Source: Aureimonas flava (GTDB lineage Bacteria > Pseudomonadota > Alphaproteobacteria > Rhizobiales > Rhizobiaceae). Taken from it: a stretch of 64,000 nucleotides of DNA. Within the stretch, counting starts at the first letter, position 1, and each line of letters begins with the position of its first letter. Under the pieces are notes generated by a model that was not told where the DNA came from, made no database searches, and saw only the letters and a program-made list of their open reading frames with translations. Of this stretch, positions 45,276-54,249 are shown piece after piece. The position numbers and the translations under genes are program-made. The stretch is taken from positions 1-64,000 of the forward strand of contig NZ_QYRN01000005.1 of NCBI RefSeq assembly GCF_003583935.1, given 5' to 3'.

Positions 45276-47809
45276 TCGGCGGCGAGATCCCGCTCGTCGC
45301 GGACCAGCGGAAAGCGGCACAGAACCGTGGTGCCGGCCTTCGCGCCGGACTGGATCTCGACCCGGCCGCCGTGCAGCTCCACGAAGGAGCGCACGATCGA
45401 CAGGCCGAGACCGGCGCCCGACTGGCGCCCGCCCGACGGGTTGGTCTCGAAGCGCTCGAACAGGCGCGCGACCTCGCCCGGTGCGATGCCGGGTCCCTGA
45501 TCGGCGACGCTGAAGATCATCTCGCCGTTGCTGCGCACGGCCTTGAGGTGGACCACCGAACCCGCCGGCGCGAAGTTGGCAGCGTTGGACAGGAGGTTGA
45601 ACAGGATCTGCGTGATCCGGTGTCCGTCGGCGCGGAAGGTCGAGCCCGCGCGGGTGATGTCGACGTTGAGGACGATGTCGTTCTCGCGGAACCGGTCGCG
45701 GACCGCGTCGGCCGCGTGCCCGACCGTGCCGGCGACGTCGACGTCGGTGAGGTCGAGATCCATGATGCCGGCGTCGATCGTGGCGAGGTCCAGGATGTCG
45801 TTGACGATGGTCAGGAGCGACGAGGTCGAGGTCCCGATATAGTCGAGATATTCCGACTGCCGGTCGTTGAGCGGGCCGGTCTCGGGCGAGCGCAGGAGCG
45901 CCGAGAAGCCGATGATGTTGGTCAGCGGCGAGCGCAGCTCGTAGTTCACGTGCTGCACGAAATCGCTCTTCAGGCGCGCGGCGTTCTCCAGCGCCTCGTT
46001 GCGCTCGCGCAGCATGCGCTCGGCCTCGCGCGCGTCGGAGATGTCGGTGAAGGTCAGCATGGTCTGCCCGTTGGGCAGAGGCACGACGCCATAGGCCTGG
46101 ACGCGGCCGTCGGAGAGTTCGATCTCGCCGCTCTCGGCCTCGCGCGCCCCTTCGTCGAAGGCGGTGACGGCATGGGCGAAGGTGGCCCAGCTCGGCCCGG
46201 CGCCGGCGCCCTGCACTTCGCGGATCGAGACGGAGCTGGTGGTGGCGAAGGCGCGGATATGCGGCTTGGCGTGGAGGAATTCGGCCGACAGGCCCCAAAG
46301 CTCGGCGAAGATCGGGTTGGACAGGCGCAGGCGCCCGTCCTGCCCGAACACGGCCACGCCCTCGCGCAGGAAGTCCAGCGTCTCGCCCTGGAGGCGCACC
46401 AGCGCGTTGAGCCGCGACTCGAGCTGGAGCTTCTCCGTCAGGTCCTCGAACACCCAGCTCGCGCCGCCGCGCGGCTCGGGGCTGGCGAAGACGCGCAAGG
46501 TCCGCCCGTCGGCCAGGTGCCATATGGCTTCCGTCGGCTGGGTCGCGCGGTGCGCGGCCAGGATGTCCGCCTTGACGTCGCGCAGGGGACGGTCGTCGGG
46601 AAGGATGCCGCGCGAGCGGAGCTGGTCGAGAATGGCGATATGGTCGGGCGCGGTCTCGAGATAGGTGGTGGAGAGGTCGAACAGGCGCGCGAAGGCGGCG
46701 TTGTGGTAGAGGAGGCGGGTCTTCTCGTCGAAGCGCGCGATCGCGGTGGTGAGCTGGTCCAGCGTTTCCGAATGCGAGCGCACGGTCTCGTCCAGCTCGC
46801 GCCGGATCGCCTCGGCGTCCGACACGTCGACGGCAAGGCCGGCCGAGCCGAAGGGGCCCGCCGCGTCCACCACCTGGAAGTTGCGCCGGTCGGCCTCGAC
46901 CACGGCGCTGAGGCGATCGGCGAAATGGCCCGCGTTGCGCCGACGCGCGGCGATGCGGGCGCGGTCCTGCTCGTTGAGGAACTCGGTCTGGGCGCTCACC
47001 GCGCCGGTCACGCCGGGCGCGTCGACCGCGCCGGCATAGGCGTCGTTGACCCAGATCAGCCGCTCGTCCTCGTCGCGCACCCACATGGGCACGGGCGCGG
47101 CGTCGAACAGGGCCTGCATGGTCTCGATCATGCCGTTGGTGCGCACGTGCTCGACCTTGAGCGCGGCCAGTTCCTCGCGCAGGCCCGACAGGGGCGTGAA
47201 GCGCACGGTGGCCAGCGCGCCGACGGTGCGCCCGCTCGCCTCGATCAGCCGGCCGTCCGGCCGCTCGATCTCCAGACGGAAGGGTTCCGCGCGATGGCGG
47301 AGCTGGGCGATCGCAGCCTCCAGCCGGCGCGCCTCGTCGGCATCCATCCAGGCGGAAAAGGCGAGGAACGCGCTCGCTTCCGCCGGAACGCCGAGGTTCT
47401 TGGGGAGCGCGCCGACGATGTCCGGCGCGCCCGCCCCGGCATAGACCACGAGGCGCTGGTGATCGTCGGCGAGCAGTCCGGAGCGACGTTCGGCCTCGGT
47501 CAGCGCGTCGGCCAGCTCGGCACGCAGGCGCGCGTTCTCCTCGGCCGTCGCGGCCTGCTGGCGGATCAGCCACACGGCGGTGATCATCGCCGCGCCGATC
47601 GTGAGCGCGACCAGGGCGAGATAGATGAGGGACTCGGCGGCCACGGGCCCGGCGGCGTCTTGCGCCCGCGCCCCGCCGCACGCGAGGACCACGCCCGAAA
47701 GGGCGAGGGCGAAGCTCCAGCCCCGCGCGGCACGCCCGGAGGCGTCTCCACAAGCTTGCCGCAGGCAGGTCCCCCGACCCACCCGCTCCAACGATTCGCG
47801 CGTCCGCAT
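45272..47809 (-). CDS. divL: DivL-type PAS-domain pseudo-histidine kinase
   Basis: An 845-residue membrane-anchored kinase-like protein. One or two N-terminal hydrophobic segments (residues 32-50 and 59-82) are followed by a coiled coil and about four PAS domains (roughly 120-210, 230-330, 350-460, 475-595). The H-box reads 'VNYELRSPL': Tyr623 stands where histidine kinases have the phosphorylated His, the hallmark of DivL, which controls CckA and so CtrA phosphorylation in the alphaproteobacterial cell cycle. The ATP-binding domain keeps 'NLLSNAANFAP', 'VADQGPGIAP' and 'GAGLGLSIV'. The ATG has AAAGGA upstream. It heads the operon with tsaE-amgK, murU, addB and addA. Confidence 0.85.
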   Translation of the reverse strand: MRTRESLERVGRGTCLRQACGDASGRAARGWSFALALSGVVLACGGARAQDAAGPVAAESLIYLALVALTIGAAMITAVWLIRQQAATAEENARLRAELADALTEAERRSGLLADDHQRLVVYAGAGAPDIVGALPKNLGVPAEASAFLAFSAWMDADEARRLEAAIAQLRHRAEPFRLEIERPDGRLIEASGRTVGALATVRFTPLSGLREELAALKVEHVRTNGMIETMQALFDAAPVPMWVRDEDERLIWVNDAYAGAVDAPGVTGAVSAQTEFLNEQDRARIAARRRNAGHFADRLSAVVEADRRNFQVVDAAGPFGSAGLAVDVSDAEAIRRELDETVRSHSETLDQLTTAIARFDEKTRLLYHNAAFARLFDLSTTYLETAPDHIAILDQLRSRGILPDDRPLRDVKADILAAHRATQPTEAIWHLADGRTLRVFASPEPRGGASWVFEDLTEKLQLESRLNALVRLQGETLDFLREGVAVFGQDGRLRLSNPIFAELWGLSAEFLHAKPHIRAFATTSSVSIREVQGAGAGPSWATFAHAVTAFDEGAREAESGEIELSDGRVQAYGVVPLPNGQTMLTFTDISDAREAERMLRERNEALENAARLKSDFVQHVNYELRSPLTNIIGFSALLRSPETGPLNDRQSEYLDYIGTSTSSLLTIVNDILDLATIDAGIMDLDLTDVDVAGTVGHAADAVRDRFRENDIVLNVDITRAGSTFRADGHRITQILFNLLSNAANFAPAGSVVHLKAVRSNGEMIFSVADQGPGIAPGEVARLFERFETNPSGGRQSGAGLGLSIVRSFVELHGGRVEIQSGAKAGTTVLCRFPLVRDERDLAAE

Positions 47810-47891
47810 CGCGTCCTTTCAGTCGCCCCGCAATCGAGGCGTGTATCCCCGTAGCGCCCGCCGCTCCCCAACGTCGGGCCAGGAGGAGAAT

Positions 47892-47907
47892 TTAAACGGT
47901 GGATAAC
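47892..47907. promoter_or_regulatory. CtrA-like box upstream of divL
   Basis: TTAA, seven bases, ATAAC at 47892-47907 differs by one base from the CtrA consensus TTAA-N7-TTAAC. It lies about 83 bases before the divL ATG, in a short A+T-rich patch of otherwise GC-rich DNA. DivL acts in the CtrA pathway, so feedback is plausible but unproven. Confidence 0.35.
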
Positions 47908-47940
47908 CGTCCGAAAAGCGCCGATCGGACACGCGATCGA

Positions 47941-47980
47941 AAAAAGAAAGGGCGTCGGGGGGCTTGCCTCCGACGCCCTT
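47941..47980 (-). terminator. Intrinsic terminator downstream of ahcY
   Basis: An 11-bp stem AAGGGCGTCGG/CCGACGCCCTT (47948-47958 with 47970-47980) is followed on the minus strand by TTTCTTTTTTC. It ends the ahcY transcript 45 bases after the stop and separates it from divL, which therefore needs its own promoter. TTTT also follows the stem in the plus direction. Confidence 0.9.
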
Positions 47981-48024
47981 TTGCTATGGGGCCGCCCGCC
48001 GTGACGGGCGGGCGGACACCGTCG

Positions 48025-49425
48025 TCAGTAGCGGTAGTGCTCGGCCTTGAACGGGCCCTGCGGGGTCACCCCGATATAGGCGGCCTGCTCGTCCGACAGG
48101 GTCGAAAGGCGCGCGCCCAGCTTGTCGAGGTGGAGGCGCGCGACCTTCTCGTCGAGATGCTTGGGCAGCACGTAGACCTGGTTCCCGTACTGCCCGCCCT
48201 TGGTGAAGAGCTCGATCTGCGCCAGCGTCTGGTTGGTGAAGGAGGCGCTCATCACGAAGGACGGGTGGCCGGTCGCGTTGCCGAGGTTGAGGAGGCGCCC
48301 TTCCGACAGCAGCAGCATGCGCTTGCCGTCCGGGAAGGTGACCATGTCGACCTGCGGCTTGATGTTGGTCCAGGCGAGGTTCCGCAGGGCGGCGACCTGG
48401 ATCTCGTTGTCGAAGTGGCCGATGTTGCCGACGATGCACATGTCCTTGACCGCGCGCATCGTGTCGAGCGTCACCACGTCCTTGTTGCCGGTCGTGGTGA
48501 TGATGATGTCGGCCGTGGGCGCGGCGTCCTCGAGCGTGACGACCTCGAACCCGTCCATCGCCGCCTGGAGGGCGCAGATCGGGTCGACCTCCGTCACCTT
48601 GACGCGGGCGCCCGCGCCCTGGAGCGAGGCGGCCGAGCCCTTGCCCACGTCGCCGTAGCCGCAGACCACGGCCACCTTGCCGGCCATCATCACGTCGGTG
48701 GCGCGGCGGATGCCGTCCACCAGCGATTCCTTGCAGCCGTACTTGTTGTCGAACTTCGACTTGGTGACCGAGTCGTTGACGTTGATCGCGGGGAAGGGAA
48801 GGAGGCCCTTCTTCTGGAGCTGGTAGAGACGGTTGACGCCCGTCGTGGTCTCTTCCGTCACGCCCCGGATGGCGTCGCGCTGGCGCGCGAAGAAGCCCGG
48901 CGTCGCCTGCATGCGCTTGCGGATCTGGGCGAAGAGGACTTCCTCCTCCTCCGAGCCGGGGTTCGAGAGGACGTCCTCGCCCGCCTCCGCCCGCGCGCCG
49001 GTGAGGATGTACATCGTGGCGTCGCCGCCGTCGTCCAGGATCATATTGGACGGCTCGCCGTCCGGCCACTGGAAGATGCGGTCGGTGTAGTCCCAGTACT
49101 CGGCGAGGCTCTCGCCCTTGACGGCGAAGACCGGGGTGCCGGTCGCGGCGATCGCGGCGGCGGCGTGGTCCTGCGTCGAGAAGATGTTGCACGAGGCCCA
49201 GCGGACCTTGGCGCCCAGCGCCTGCAGCGTCTCGATCAGCACGGCGGTCTGGATGGTCATGTGCAGCGAGCCGGTGATGCGCGCGCCCTCGAGCGGCTGG
49301 TCCGCCCCGAACTCGGCGCGGCAGGCCATCAGGCCCGGCATCTCGGTTTCCGCGATGTCGAGTTCCTTGCGGCCCCAATCGGCCAGCGAGAGATCCTTGA
49401 CGACGAAATCGCCTGTGGCGGCCAT
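48025..49425 (-). CDS. ahcY: S-adenosylhomocysteine hydrolase
   Basis: Splits S-adenosylhomocysteine to homocysteine and adenosine, removing the product inhibitor of methyltransferases. The 466-residue NAD enzyme has '[18 protein letters not shown]', '[14 protein letters not shown]', '[25 protein letters not shown]' (catalytic Lys and Asp), the NAD loop '[15 protein letters not shown]' and the C-terminal 'KAEHYRY' that completes the neighbouring subunit's site. ATG 49425 with GAGGAGC before it is chosen over the longer frame. Its 120-base upstream region holds a strong dyad. Confidence 0.97.
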   Translation of the reverse strand: MAATGDFVVKDLSLADWGRKELDIAETEMPGLMACRAEFGADQPLEGARITGSLHMTIQTAVLIETLQALGAKVRWASCNIFSTQDHAAAAIAATGTPVFAVKGESLAEYWDYTDRIFQWPDGEPSNMILDDGGDATMYILTGARAEAGEDVLSNPGSEEEEVLFAQIRKRMQATPGFFARQRDAIRGVTEETTTGVNRLYQLQKKGLLPFPAINVNDSVTKSKFDNKYGCKESLVDGIRRATDVMMAGKVAVVCGYGDVGKGSAASLQGAGARVKVTEVDPICALQAAMDGFEVVTLEDAAPTADIIITTTGNKDVVTLDTMRAVKDMCIVGNIGHFDNEIQVAALRNLAWTNIKPQVDMVTFPDGKRMLLLSEGRLLNLGNATGHPSFVMSASFTNQTLAQIELFTKGGQYGNQVYVLPKHLDEKVARLHLDKLGARLSTLSDEQAAYIGVTPQGPFKAEHYRY

Positions 49426-49513
49426 GGTGAAGCTCCTCGGCTCGGGGCGCCCCGCCCGCGCGTCTGCCAAGCGCGGGCGAGGGCCGGTCAAGGCGCCTCC
49501 ATAGCAGGCCGAG

Positions 49514-49537
49514 GGATATAAGGAAATCCTTATATCC
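49514..49537. promoter_or_regulatory. Dyad upstream of ahcY, probable operator
   Basis: GGATATAAGGA, two bases, then TCCTTATATCC forms two perfect 11-base arms, 89 bases before the ahcY ATG and just after the HPr stop. It is the most A+T-rich element of the area and includes a TATAAG that could be a -10. The symmetry suggests a dimeric repressor responding to S-adenosyl compounds, such as an ArsR-family SahR; that name is a guess. Confidence 0.5.
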
Positions 49538-49545
49538 TTATCCCG

Positions 49546-49881
49546 TCAGCACTCCTCGCCGAAGCGGTCGGCCACCAGGGCGGCGATGGCGCACACCGCC
49601 TCGTCGGCGTCGTGGCCCTCGGCACGCACGTCGATCGTGGTGCCCTGGCCGGCCGCCAGCATCATCAGGCCCATGATCGACTGGCCGCCGACCGAAAGGC
49701 CCTCGCGCGAAATGGTGATCTGGGAATCGAACCGCTCGGCGAGCTGCACGAACTTGGCGGAGGCGCGGGCGTGGAGGCCCTTGCGGTTCACGATGGTCAG
49801 CGTGCGCTCCACCGGCCCGTCGGACGGCGGGCCGGGCGGGGGCGCTTCGGTCGGCGGGGTGAGGGGTCCGGTCTTGTCCAT
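49546..49881 (-). CDS. Phosphocarrier protein HPr of the regulatory PTS
   Basis: A small phosphocarrier of 111 residues. The phosphoryl-accepting His37 is in 'VNRKGLHARASAKFVQLA', and the regulatory Ser68 region 'GGQSIMGLMMLAAGQG' would be the HprK target. A Pro-rich extension of about 23 residues precedes the normal HPr start. No sugar-transport PTS gene is nearby; with EIIA(Man), HprK and ChvG/ChvI it forms the regulatory PTS of alphaproteobacteria, which links carbon and nitrogen state to gene expression. The gap to the EIIA gene is 36 bases. Confidence 0.93.
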   Translation of the reverse strand: MDKTGPLTPPTEAPPPGPPSDGPVERTLTIVNRKGLHARASAKFVQLAERFDSQITISREGLSVGGQSIMGLMMLAAGQGTTIDVRAEGHDADEAVCAIAALVADRFGEEC

Positions 49882-49917
49882 GCTCGGCCGCCGATGGTTC
49901 CGTCTGAAGGTTCGAGG

Positions 49918-50319
49918 CTACTTGCCGCTGAGGATGCGGCTGGCGACGGCGATGTACTTTCGGCCCGCCTCCTGGGCGGCCACCAGCGCGTCGGCCATGG
50001 GCTTCTCGTCCCGCACGCTGGCGAGCTTGATCAGCATGGGAAGGTTGACGCCCGCGAGCACGTCGATGTCCCCCTCATCCATCACCGAGATGGCGAGGTT
50101 GGACGGGGTGCCGCCGAACATGTCGGTGAGGATGATGACCCCCTTGCCGCGCTCCGCGTCGCGCACCGCCTGGAGGATGTCCAGCCGGCGCTGTTCCATG
50201 TCGTCGTCCGGTCCGATGCAGATCGTCTCGAACGCTTCCTGGCGACCGACCACATGCTCCACGGCAAGTTTGAATTCGCGCGCGAGCTGGCCATGCGTCA
50301 CCAGCACCAGTCCAATCAT
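49918..50319 (-). CDS. PTS EIIA component, mannose family
   Basis: A 133-residue domain that receives phosphate from HPr on His9 ('LVLVTHGQLAREFKLAV'). Other family parts are 'IILTDMFGGTPSNLAI' and 'VLAGVNLPMLIKLASVRD'. No EIIB or EIIC genes follow, so it cannot transport sugar and acts as a phosphate sink or regulator. It lies between hprK (180 bases upstream) and HPr in the conserved order of Hyphomicrobiales. Confidence 0.93.
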   Translation of the reverse strand: MIGLVLVTHGQLAREFKLAVEHVVGRQEAFETICIGPDDDMEQRRLDILQAVRDAERGKGVIILTDMFGGTPSNLAISVMDEGDIDVLAGVNLPMLIKLASVRDEKPMADALVAAQEAGRKYIAVASRILSGK

Positions 50320-50499
50320 ACGTCGTCCACTCCGGGCTCCGCCGCTTGCTTGAGCAGCGGATTGTGCGCTTGCGGCCAGATTGCTGCAAGACGCAGCAGG
50401 TCACACCGCTCGGAATCTTTCCAGATCAGGGTGAAAGCCTTGCGCGGTCGCGCTTCGGGACCGCTCACGAAGCCGCGACCGCCCTGCTGCGATGCGGCA

Positions 50500-50970
50500 T
50501 CAACCTGGTTTCCCCGCCTGCCAGAAGGCGTGCGAGGCGGCGAGCGTTAGCAGGATGTCGGCGCCGAAGCTCGGATCGCGCTCCGCGAGGCGCACGGCGC
50601 GCAGACCGATTCCCGCGATCTCGACGCGCCGCGCCGCGTCGGGCATGCGCTCCACCGCCTCGCGCGGCACGAGCTCTACCACGAGGTCGAGAAGCGTGTG
50701 CGTCACGTGCCGCTCGGGCAGGATGCCGATGCCGCGGATCTCGATCAGCCCGGTGATCGCTTCGGGTGCGCGGGCGCCGAGCCGGTCGCCCTCGCGCGCG
50801 ACGAGAACCTGGTCGTCGGCGACCAGCGCCGCCTCCAGGCCGGCGGCTTCCGCCCGCCGCAGCACGGCCAGCGCCAACGCCGACTTGCCGCTGCCCGAGG
50901 GGCCGCGCAGCAGGAGGCCGCGCCCGGCGAGGCGCAGCGCGGTGGCGTGGATGTTGGTCGCCCCGCTCAC
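50500..50970 (-). CDS. hprK: HPr kinase/phosphorylase, short alphaproteobacterial form
   Basis: Phosphorylates or dephosphorylates the regulatory Ser of HPr. At 156 residues it consists only of the catalytic domain; the N-terminal domain of Firmicutes HprK (about 130 residues) is absent, as usual in alphaproteobacteria. The P-loop is 'LLLRGPSGSGKSALAL' at residues 20-35, 'LVADDQVLV' carries the acidic residue, and 'GLIEIRGIGIL' is the HprK signature. Its ATG overlaps the chvG stop, so it is coupled to the two-component genes. Confidence 0.92.
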   Translation of the reverse strand: MSGATNIHATALRLAGRGLLLRGPSGSGKSALALAVLRRAEAAGLEAALVADDQVLVAREGDRLGARAPEAITGLIEIRGIGILPERHVTHTLLDLVVELVPREAVERMPDAARRVEIAGIGLRAVRLAERDPSFGADILLTLAASHAFWQAGKPG

Positions 50971-52763
50971 GTCTCGGCCGGGAGATCCACGGTGAAGCGC
51001 GCGCCCGCGATGCCGCCGGGGGCGGCGGCGTCGAGAATGTTCTCGGCGCGGATCGCGCCGCCGTGCGCCTCCACGATCTGGCGCGAGATCGACAGGCCGA
51101 GCCCCGAGTTCTGGCCGAAGGACTCGGCGCCGGGGCGATCGGTGTAGAAGCGCTCGAAGATGCGCTCGATCTTCTCGGCCTGGATGCCCGGCCCGTTGTC
51201 CTCGATCGTCACCGTGCAGGTGCGGGCGCGGCGCTGGAGACGCACCGAGATGCGACCGCCGGTCTCGGGCACGAAGGAGCGGGCGTTGTCGATGAGGTTG
51301 GTGAAGACCTGGCTGAGGCGCAGGTCGTGGCCGGCGACGCGGAAGCCGCGGCCCGCCGGCGGCGGCACGACCGTGAGGTCGATGGCGATTTGCTGCTCGG
51401 GCTTCAGGTGCCCGCGCGCCCCGTCCACCACGGAGCCGACGAGGCCCGCGAGGTCCACCTCGCCCGCCACCTCGCGCGCCAGCTCGGCGTCGAGACGCGA
51501 GGCGTCCGCGATGTCGGTGATCAGCCGGTCGAGGCGCTTCACGTCGTGCTGGATCACGGCAAGGAGACGCTCTCGGGCATTGTCGTTGCGCGCGAGCGGC
51601 AGCGTCTCGACGGCCGAGCGCAGCGAGGTCAGCGGGTTCTTCAGCTCATGGCTGACGTCGGCGGCAAAGCTCTCGATCGCGTCCATGCGCGCGTAGAGCG
51701 CGTTGGTCATGTCGCGGATCGCCGAGGCGAGGTGGCCGACCTCGTCGGCGCGGTCGCCGAAGTCGGGGATCTCCTCGCGCGCGGTGACGCCCCGTCGCAC
51801 GCGGATCGCGGCCGCCGACAGGCGGCGCAGCGGGGTCGCGATGGTGGAGGCTAGGAGCGCCGACAGGATCACCGTCACCATGGCGGCCACGGCGAAGGTG
51901 CGCACGATGGCCATGCGCTCGGCCTGGACGATCTTGTCGATGTCGCCGCCCTGCGTCGACAGGAGAAGCACGCCCAGCACGGCGCGGAACCGCTGGATCG
52001 GCACCGCGACCGACACGATCAGCTCGCCGTTCTCGGTGGAGCGCACCAGGGCGCGGGGGCCGCCGGTCAGCGCGCTCATCACCTCCGGGTAGGTCGAGCC
52101 GGAGCCGCCCGGCGTCTCCTTGTAGATCGGCAGGTCGCCGTGGCCGAGAAGCCGGCCCGTCTCGCGGCTGATCCAGGCGAAGATGCCGTTCTCCTCGTCG
52201 GTCTCCACCGGCGGCAGGTCGTAGCGCAGGATCTGGCCGCGCGAATACAGGTGGCGCGAATCGAGGATCAGGTTGGCGTCGCGGTCGTAGAGACGGGCGC
52301 GCGTGCGCGTCGGCGAGATCAGTCGGCGCAGCAGCGGAGCGACGCGCTCCGGGTTGATCGGGAAGTCGAGCGATTCGGACTGGTCGGGATTGGGCTGGAG
52401 CGTCGCACCGGCCTGGAGTTCCAGGAGGCGTTCCGGGTCCACGGTGATCGAATCGGTCTCCACCGTGGCCGAGGACGCGATGGCGCTGGCGATGATCTCG
52501 CCCTGCGTCAGCAGGCTCTCGACGCGCGCGTCGATCAGCCCGGCCCGGAACTGGTTGAGATACAGGATGCCGGAGACGAGGACGATCAGCGCGACGAGGT
52601 TGAGGAAGACGATGCGCCGCGTCAGCGAGGAGAAGATGGAGTGGCCGAGCAGGCGGCGGACGCGGATCACCAGTCGCCGCACGATGGGCGTGCGGCGCCA
52701 GCGGGCCGGGCGGCGGCGTGCCGCGGCCGTGCGTCCGGTCTCGTTGGTGCCCGTCGCCGACAA
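50967..52763 (-). CDS. chvG: Sensor histidine kinase ChvG
   Basis: A 598-residue inner-membrane kinase sensing acid or envelope conditions and phosphorylating ChvI. After a basic Arg-rich head, TM1 lies near residues 50-70, the periplasmic sensor domain near 71-286 and TM2 near 288-308. A HAMP linker follows, then the H-box 'ADVSHELKNPLTSLRSAVETL' with His372, 'NLIDNARSFVPE', 'IEDNGPGI' and 'GLGLSIS'. The layout and genetic position (chvI-chvG-hprK) are those of ChvG/ExoS. It starts 13 bases after chvI. Confidence 0.94.
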   Translation of the reverse strand: MSATGTNETGRTAAARRRPARWRRTPIVRRLVIRVRRLLGHSIFSSLTRRIVFLNLVALIVLVSGILYLNQFRAGLIDARVESLLTQGEIIASAIASSATVETDSITVDPERLLELQAGATLQPNPDQSESLDFPINPERVAPLLRRLISPTRTRARLYDRDANLILDSRHLYSRGQILRYDLPPVETDEENGIFAWISRETGRLLGHGDLPIYKETPGGSGSTYPEVMSALTGGPRALVRSTENGELIVSVAVPIQRFRAVLGVLLLSTQGGDIDKIVQAERMAIVRTFAVAAMVTVILSALLASTIATPLRRLSAAAIRVRRGVTAREEIPDFGDRADEVGHLASAIRDMTNALYARMDAIESFAADVSHELKNPLTSLRSAVETLPLARNDNARERLLAVIQHDVKRLDRLITDIADASRLDAELAREVAGEVDLAGLVGSVVDGARGHLKPEQQIAIDLTVVPPPAGRGFRVAGHDLRLSQVFTNLIDNARSFVPETGGRISVRLQRRARTCTVTIEDNGPGIQAEKIERIFERFYTDRPGAESFGQNSGLGLSISRQIVEAHGGAIRAENILDAAAPGGIAGARFTVDLPAET

Positions 52764-52776
52764 CCCCGCCGGCCCG

Positions 52777-53481
52777 TCAGACTTCGCGGAAGCGATAGCC
52801 CACGCCGTAGAGCGTCTCGATCATGTCGAAGTCGTCGTCGATCGACTTGAACTTCTTGCGCAGGCGCTTGATGTGGCTGTCGATGGTCCGGTCGTCGACA
52901 TAGACCTGCTCGTCGTAGGCCGCGTCCATCAGCGCGTCGCGGCTCTTCACGACGCCGGGCCGCTGGGCCAGCGAGTGGAGAATCAGGAACTCGGTGACCG
53001 TGAGGGTCACCGGCTGGCCCATCCAGGTGCAGGTGTGGCGCTCCTGGTCCATCACGAGCTGGCCGCGCTCCAGGGAGGACTCGGCCACCGAGACCGGCTT
53101 GCCGCCGACCGTCTCGCGCGGGGCGCCGCGGCGCAGGATGGCGCGAACGCGCTCGACCAGGAGGCGCTGCGAGAAGGGTTTGCGGATATAGTCGTCGGCG
53201 CCCATCTTGAGGCCGAAGAGCTCGTCGATCTCCTCGTCCTTCGAGGTCAGGAAGATCACCGGAAGGTCGCTCTTCTGGCGCAGACGGCGCAGGAGTTCCA
53301 TGCCGTCCATGCGGGGCATCTTGATGTCGAAGATGGCCAGGTGCGGCGGACGGGCGGACAGGCCCTCCAGTGCCGAGGCGCCGTCCGTATAGGTCTCGAC
53401 CCGGTAGCCCTCGTTCTCGAGCGCGATCGATACCGAGGTCAGGATGTTGCGGTCGTCATCCACCAGCGCGATCGTCGGCAT
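52777..53481 (-). CDS. chvI: Response regulator ChvI (OmpR family)
   Basis: A 234-residue DNA-binding response regulator, partner of ChvG. The receiver has the acidic pocket '[12 protein letters not shown]', phospho-acceptor Asp52 in '[17 protein letters not shown]', and Lys in '[13 protein letters not shown]'. The winged helix at the C-terminus includes '[29 protein letters not shown]' and '[12 protein letters not shown]'-like '[13 protein letters not shown]'. It is known in rhizobia to control envelope, exopolysaccharide, acid and host-adaptation genes. It is the first gene of the chvI-chvG-hprK run. Confidence 0.95.
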   Translation of the reverse strand: MPTIALVDDDRNILTSVSIALENEGYRVETYTDGASALEGLSARPPHLAIFDIKMPRMDGMELLRRLRQKSDLPVIFLTSKDEEIDELFGLKMGADDYIRKPFSQRLLVERVRAILRRGAPRETVGGKPVSVAESSLERGQLVMDQERHTCTWMGQPVTLTVTEFLILHSLAQRPGVVKSRDALMDAAYDEQVYVDDRTIDSHIKRLRKKFKSIDDDFDMIETLYGVGYRFREV

Positions 53482-53669
53482 GTCGTCTCCACTCCTGTCC
53501 GGGCGGGCGAACGCGCGCCGTCAACCTCAACGGTGCGCCGTAACGCTCCCGGCCCGCCCCGTCGCCGGAGCGGGCTCGATTCCCTTCTGGAAGGGAAATG
53601 TGGCGTTCGTGACGCTTTTGCAACGCCTTTCGCGTTTTGCGCCGCTCGCCCTCGATCTTTCGCGAGATC

Positions 53670-54149
53670 TCAGAGCCGGACCTTGACGTTCTCCGTGGTG
53701 TCCGGGCGCGGCTTGTCGCCGACATAGGCCTTAGCGAACTCCCAGGCCTGGGTGATCTTGTTGGCGGTGACGTCCCAGATCTCGGCCTGCGTCGGGCGGA
53801 CCACCAGGACCGCGGTGTTCGGGCCGTCCTTGCCGCCCGGCATCCAGGCCTCGGCCTGCGGGTCCCACGCCTCCTCGATCCGGGCGCGGTCGGTGGACAG
53901 GCTCGCCGTGCCCGAGAGCGCGACATACTCCTCCTTCTGCACGAAGGAGCAGGCGACCTGGTCGTCGGCGGTGATCTCCTCGACCTTGTGGGAGTTGCGG
54001 TCGGTGATGAAGAGGATTTCGGCGCGCTCGCGCGAGATCTGCGGCGCCATCGGGCGCGAGCGAAGCTTGCCCCCGTCGCGGGTGGTGACCATGCAGGTCT
54101 GGAAGTCGCCGATCATGTCCCAGAACTTCTCGGTTGCCGACTCGGCCAT
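53670..54149 (-). CDS. Pyridoxamine 5'-phosphate oxidase-like (general stress protein 26 type)
   Basis: A 159-residue flavin-binding split-barrel protein. 'CMVTTRDGGKLRSRPMAPQISRERAEILFITDRNSHKVEEI' and 'VACSFVQKEEYVALSGTASLSTD' follow the pattern of general stress protein 26. ATG 54149 has AAGGA in front and is preferred to 54242. Members bind FMN or F420-like flavins, but few have known substrates, and true PdxH activity is unlikely at this length. It lies alone in the 960-base region between chvI and pckA. Confidence 0.85.
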   Translation of the reverse strand: MAESATEKFWDMIGDFQTCMVTTRDGGKLRSRPMAPQISRERAEILFITDRNSHKVEEITADDQVACSFVQKEEYVALSGTASLSTDRARIEEAWDPQAEAWMPGGKDGPNTAVLVVRPTQAEIWDVTANKITQAWEFAKAYVGDKPRPDTTENVKVRL

Positions 54150-54249
54150 GTCTCGTCCTTTCAAGAATGCGTTCCGCCCCACAACGCAGGACGCGCCGAA
54201 AGGTGCCCGGGGCATCGGCGCGACCGAGGAGCCCCGGCGCACGCACCGC

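Noticed and set aside
49426-49513. SAH riboswitch in the ahcY leader
   Set aside because: I could not find the conserved core of that riboswitch; the leader is mostly the dyad plus GC-rich sequence. A covariance search would settle it.
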